Shown here one piece after another: positions 6,193 through 8,051 of a stretch of DNA of 8,051 bases (within the stretch, counting starts at the first letter, position 1; each line of letters starts with the position of its first letter). The stretch is taken from assembly GCA_938008005.1 (NCBI GenBank), contig CALLLZ010000428.1:1-8051 (forward strand), written 5' to 3'. The position numbers and the translations under genes were made by a program. Origin of the DNA: an uncultured Marinicella sp. GTDB lineage: Bacteria; Pseudomonadota; Gammaproteobacteria; Xanthomonadales; Marinicellaceae. The notes beneath the pieces are model-generated. The model was not told the DNA's origin. It saw only the letters and a program-made list of their open reading frames with translations, and did no database searches.

Positions 6193-8051
6193 TTAAAAAG
6201 GTATTTCATCATCTAAGTCATTGATTGGGGTCATAGCCTCAGGCATATCGTCCGTTGAACATATTGGCTTTGCTGGTTCACCATGTTTTACTCGAAATGC
6301 AGCTCTGAAATCCTTTTGGTCATTTAGCCTTATCAAGACTGGGTTTTCACAGCTAGAAGCTTTACCAAAGAAAACTGCCTGCCTTTCGCTTAAGGTTGAT
6401 AATGTTTTAGCGTAATCTTTACCAATGTAATTTGATAGAAACTCTTTTCCAGTATCGTCAAATGTTCTCATGGCAAATACTGTATTGCATTGATTTAAAA
6501 TTGTTTTTGTCACATTAGCTGTTCTTTGTGTAACTAATAAACAACCAAGCCCATATTTTCTTCCTTGTAAAATTGCCCGAGCTGTTCCACTTGTGGCGTT
6601 TTTATCACCATCATTAACTACTGAGTTCCATTCAGGTACAAGAGAATGAGCTTCTTCATAGACCAGACATACTTTAGCAATATCTGACATCGAACTTGAT
6701 AATATGCTCAATGTTTCTTCTGAAATAAGCTGAGTTATTTCAACAGGTGAGACTGTAAATAAGCCGGCAGTCCTATGCCAGCCACTGTCATCACTATAAC
6801 TTTTAGGTTCAGAAATTTGTTTTGTTGGCACAAAAGTAGAAGGGTTATATATTTTTAAATATCTTGAGTCATCTTCAATAAAATCATTAATATCTAACCT
6901 AACAGCCTTTCTTAAATAGTTTATTGAACCGCCATCTTGAGGGCTATCAGCAAATTCTGTTCTATCTTTATCACAAGAATCTTGTATTTTTTTAAGGCAC
7001 TCATCTTCATAATCAACATCAATGTATTCAGTTAATTCTTTTTCATACTGGTTTGTTAAATCCAAGCAAATAACTTTTATTTTGCTCTCTATCATTCTTT
7101 CAACTAGTTCAATCGCCAGCATTGATTTACCAACGCCAAGAATTCCCAATATAGCGGTATTGTGTGTTACCAAATGATTGATGTTTTTTAAATTTACTTT
7201 ATAGTCAGTATCTGGAAAATGTCCAACTGCTTCACTATCGTGAACAAAATCTTTTTTGGGTTCTAGAATCACAGGATTATTAAAGGTTGATAACCACTGG
7301 CATGATTTAAACTTTTCTTTTTCCTCGTTCCAGATTCCAATCTGTTGTGCCTGGGCTCTTAAGTAACCATATGTGTTTTTTTGTTGAATTACTTCTTCTT
7401 TAGTTAAGCCATCCATTATTTGATACAGTACTTTTTTATCTCCTACTGTTGTTGATACCAAATTCCCTTTCTTCATATTTTGGTTTCTTACAACTTCAAA
7501 ATATAGTTTATCTATTGAGCTGTTGTCAGAAACCAAACCAACTATTCCATCATTGGTGCTTTGGTCAAATCCTTCATTTTGAATTAACTCATTAAGAGCA
7601 GCAGCATCTAGACCATACACTCCATCTTTCACCATCATTTTTTTAGAAAACTGATTGTTACTTTTGAGTACTGTTCCTGTTACAAATGCTCGGCAAACAT
7701 GGTTTTCTAACCGACCAACAATATCCAATACTTTAATGGTTTTTAATCCTTCATTTTTATCATTTAAGAGTAACGATTCACCCAACTTGATAGTGTGATT
7801 ATTCGTTTTTTCCAATAAGACTATTCCTGATGACTCATATCCCACAACTTTAAACATTAATCGTGTGGTTGATTTTGATTTTATAAGTACCTTCAACTTT
7901 AAGAACAAAGACAGTAGAAATGAACCTAGAGACAACCAAACCGTTAATATTAAGGTCAATAATATGACTACAATTTCTTTGGGAGAGTCAAAGTGGAATG
8001 CTAAAACTGCAAAGACAACCAATGGTGTATAGACAAGTTTTGGTTGCCCTA
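6193..8051 (-). CDS. Membrane-anchored HerA/DUF87-type ATPase with SSB-like C-terminal tail, N-terminus cut by right edge
   Basis: There are 618 codons before the TAA, and the frame stays open to the right edge, so the true start lies outside. A TTG at 8020-8022 is only an internal Leu codon; nine codons upstream of it (GQPKLVYTP) continue the same hydrophobic segment. Counting from that TTG codon as 1, two membrane segments lie at about -5 to 11 and 17 to 41. A beta-rich region follows, with a HAS-barrel-like part (about 155-235). The ATPase core comes next: Walker A GILGVGKS (293-300), Walker B VCLVYEEAH (451-459), with the EEAH typical of HerA, and QGRKYGLGCLLVTQR (486-500), the HerA sensor/arginine-finger region. 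HerA proteins form DNA-pumping hexamers, often with a nuclease or other effector partner; none is visible here. The last 30 residues are a Pro/acidic linker ending in NDLDDEIPF, like the SSB tip. The gene converges on tRNA-Thr. Three 60-base stretches I counted within it were 35-40% G+C, against 43% for one in natA, a weak hint of transfer. Confidence 0.85.
   Translation of the reverse strand, partial: GQPKLVYTPLVVFAVLAFHFDSPKEIVVILLTLILTVWLSLGSFLLSLFLKLKVLIKSKSTTRLMFKVVGYESSGIVLLEKTNNHTIKLGESLLLNDKNEGLKTIKVLDIVGRLENHVCRAFVTGTVLKSNNQFSKKMMVKDGVYGLDAAALNELIQNEGFDQSTNDGIVGLVSDNSSIDKLYFEVVRNQNMKKGNLVSTTVGDKKVLYQIMDGLTKEEVIQQKNTYGYLRAQAQQIGIWNEEKEKFKSCQWLSTFNNPVILEPKKDFVHDSEAVGHFPDTDYKVNLKNINHLVTHNTAILGILGVGKSMLAIELVERMIESKIKVICLDLTNQYEKELTEYIDVDYEDECLKKIQDSCDKDRTEFADSPQDGGSINYLRKAVRLDINDFIEDDSRYLKIYNPSTFVPTKQISEPKSYSDDSGWHRTAGLFTVSPVEITQLISEETLSILSSSMSDIAKVCLVYEEAHSLVPEWNSVVNDGDKNATSGTARAILQGRKYGLGCLLVTQRTANVTKTILNQCNTVFAMRTFDDTGKEFLSNYIGKDYAKTLSTLSERQAVFFGKASSCENPVLIRLNDQKDFRAAFRVKHGEPAKPICSTDDMPEAMTPINDLDDEIPF

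Noticed and set aside
8020..8022. TTG as the start of the HerA-type ATPase gene
   Set aside because: The frame remains open through nine more codons to the window edge, and these continue the first membrane segment, so the TTG is most likely an internal Leu codon of a gene cut by the edge.
6081..8051. A second copy of the tRNA-Thr 3' end marking the far end of an island
   Set aside because: I looked for the terminal part of the tRNA (GTCGGCACCA, TTCGACTC) on both strands up to the right edge and found none, so any second attachment site would lie outside the window.

Overview
The window looks like chromosomal DNA of a moderately AT-rich gammaproteobacterium, perhaps a marine Marinicella- or Alteromonas-like lineage. 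That placement is a weak inference from gene families and composition; no marker gene settles it. All protein genes lie on the minus strand and one tRNA gene lies on the plus strand.

Left part (1-4980). At the left edge is the N-terminal part of an exported sialidase-like (BNR-type) protein with its own good sigma70-type promoter. To its right, in transcription order from 4980 downwards, is an apparent operon: a periplasmic S33-family alpha/beta hydrolase (tripeptidyl-aminopeptidase-like), a NatA-like ABC ATPase, a NatB-like ABC-2 permease, an exported DUF4124 protein and a small polytopic membrane protein of unknown role. The first three genes are joined by two 4-bp ATGA stop/start overlaps and the fourth follows after 2 bp. 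This suggests one cell-envelope transport and processing unit.

Middle part (5098-6080). A ferredoxin-NADP+ reductase gene (fpr-like) is followed by a divergent tRNA-Thr(UGU) gene. The tRNA gene has a near-consensus promoter and a small leader hairpin.

Right part (6081-8051). Beyond the tRNA 3' end is a short AT-rich junction holding an exact 12-bp tandem duplication and an AT-only inverted repeat. Next comes the 3' part of a convergent gene for a membrane-anchored HerA/DUF87-type hexameric ATPase, which is open to the right edge of the window. Its C-terminus ends in DDEIPF, nearly identical to the protein-recruiting tip of bacterial SSB (DDDIPF in E. coli), after a probably disordered acidic linker. 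A HerA-type ATPase beside a tRNA gene is a common setting for an integrated accessory or defence island, and the SSB-like tail is the most notable observation here. The partner genes, if any, lie outside the window.
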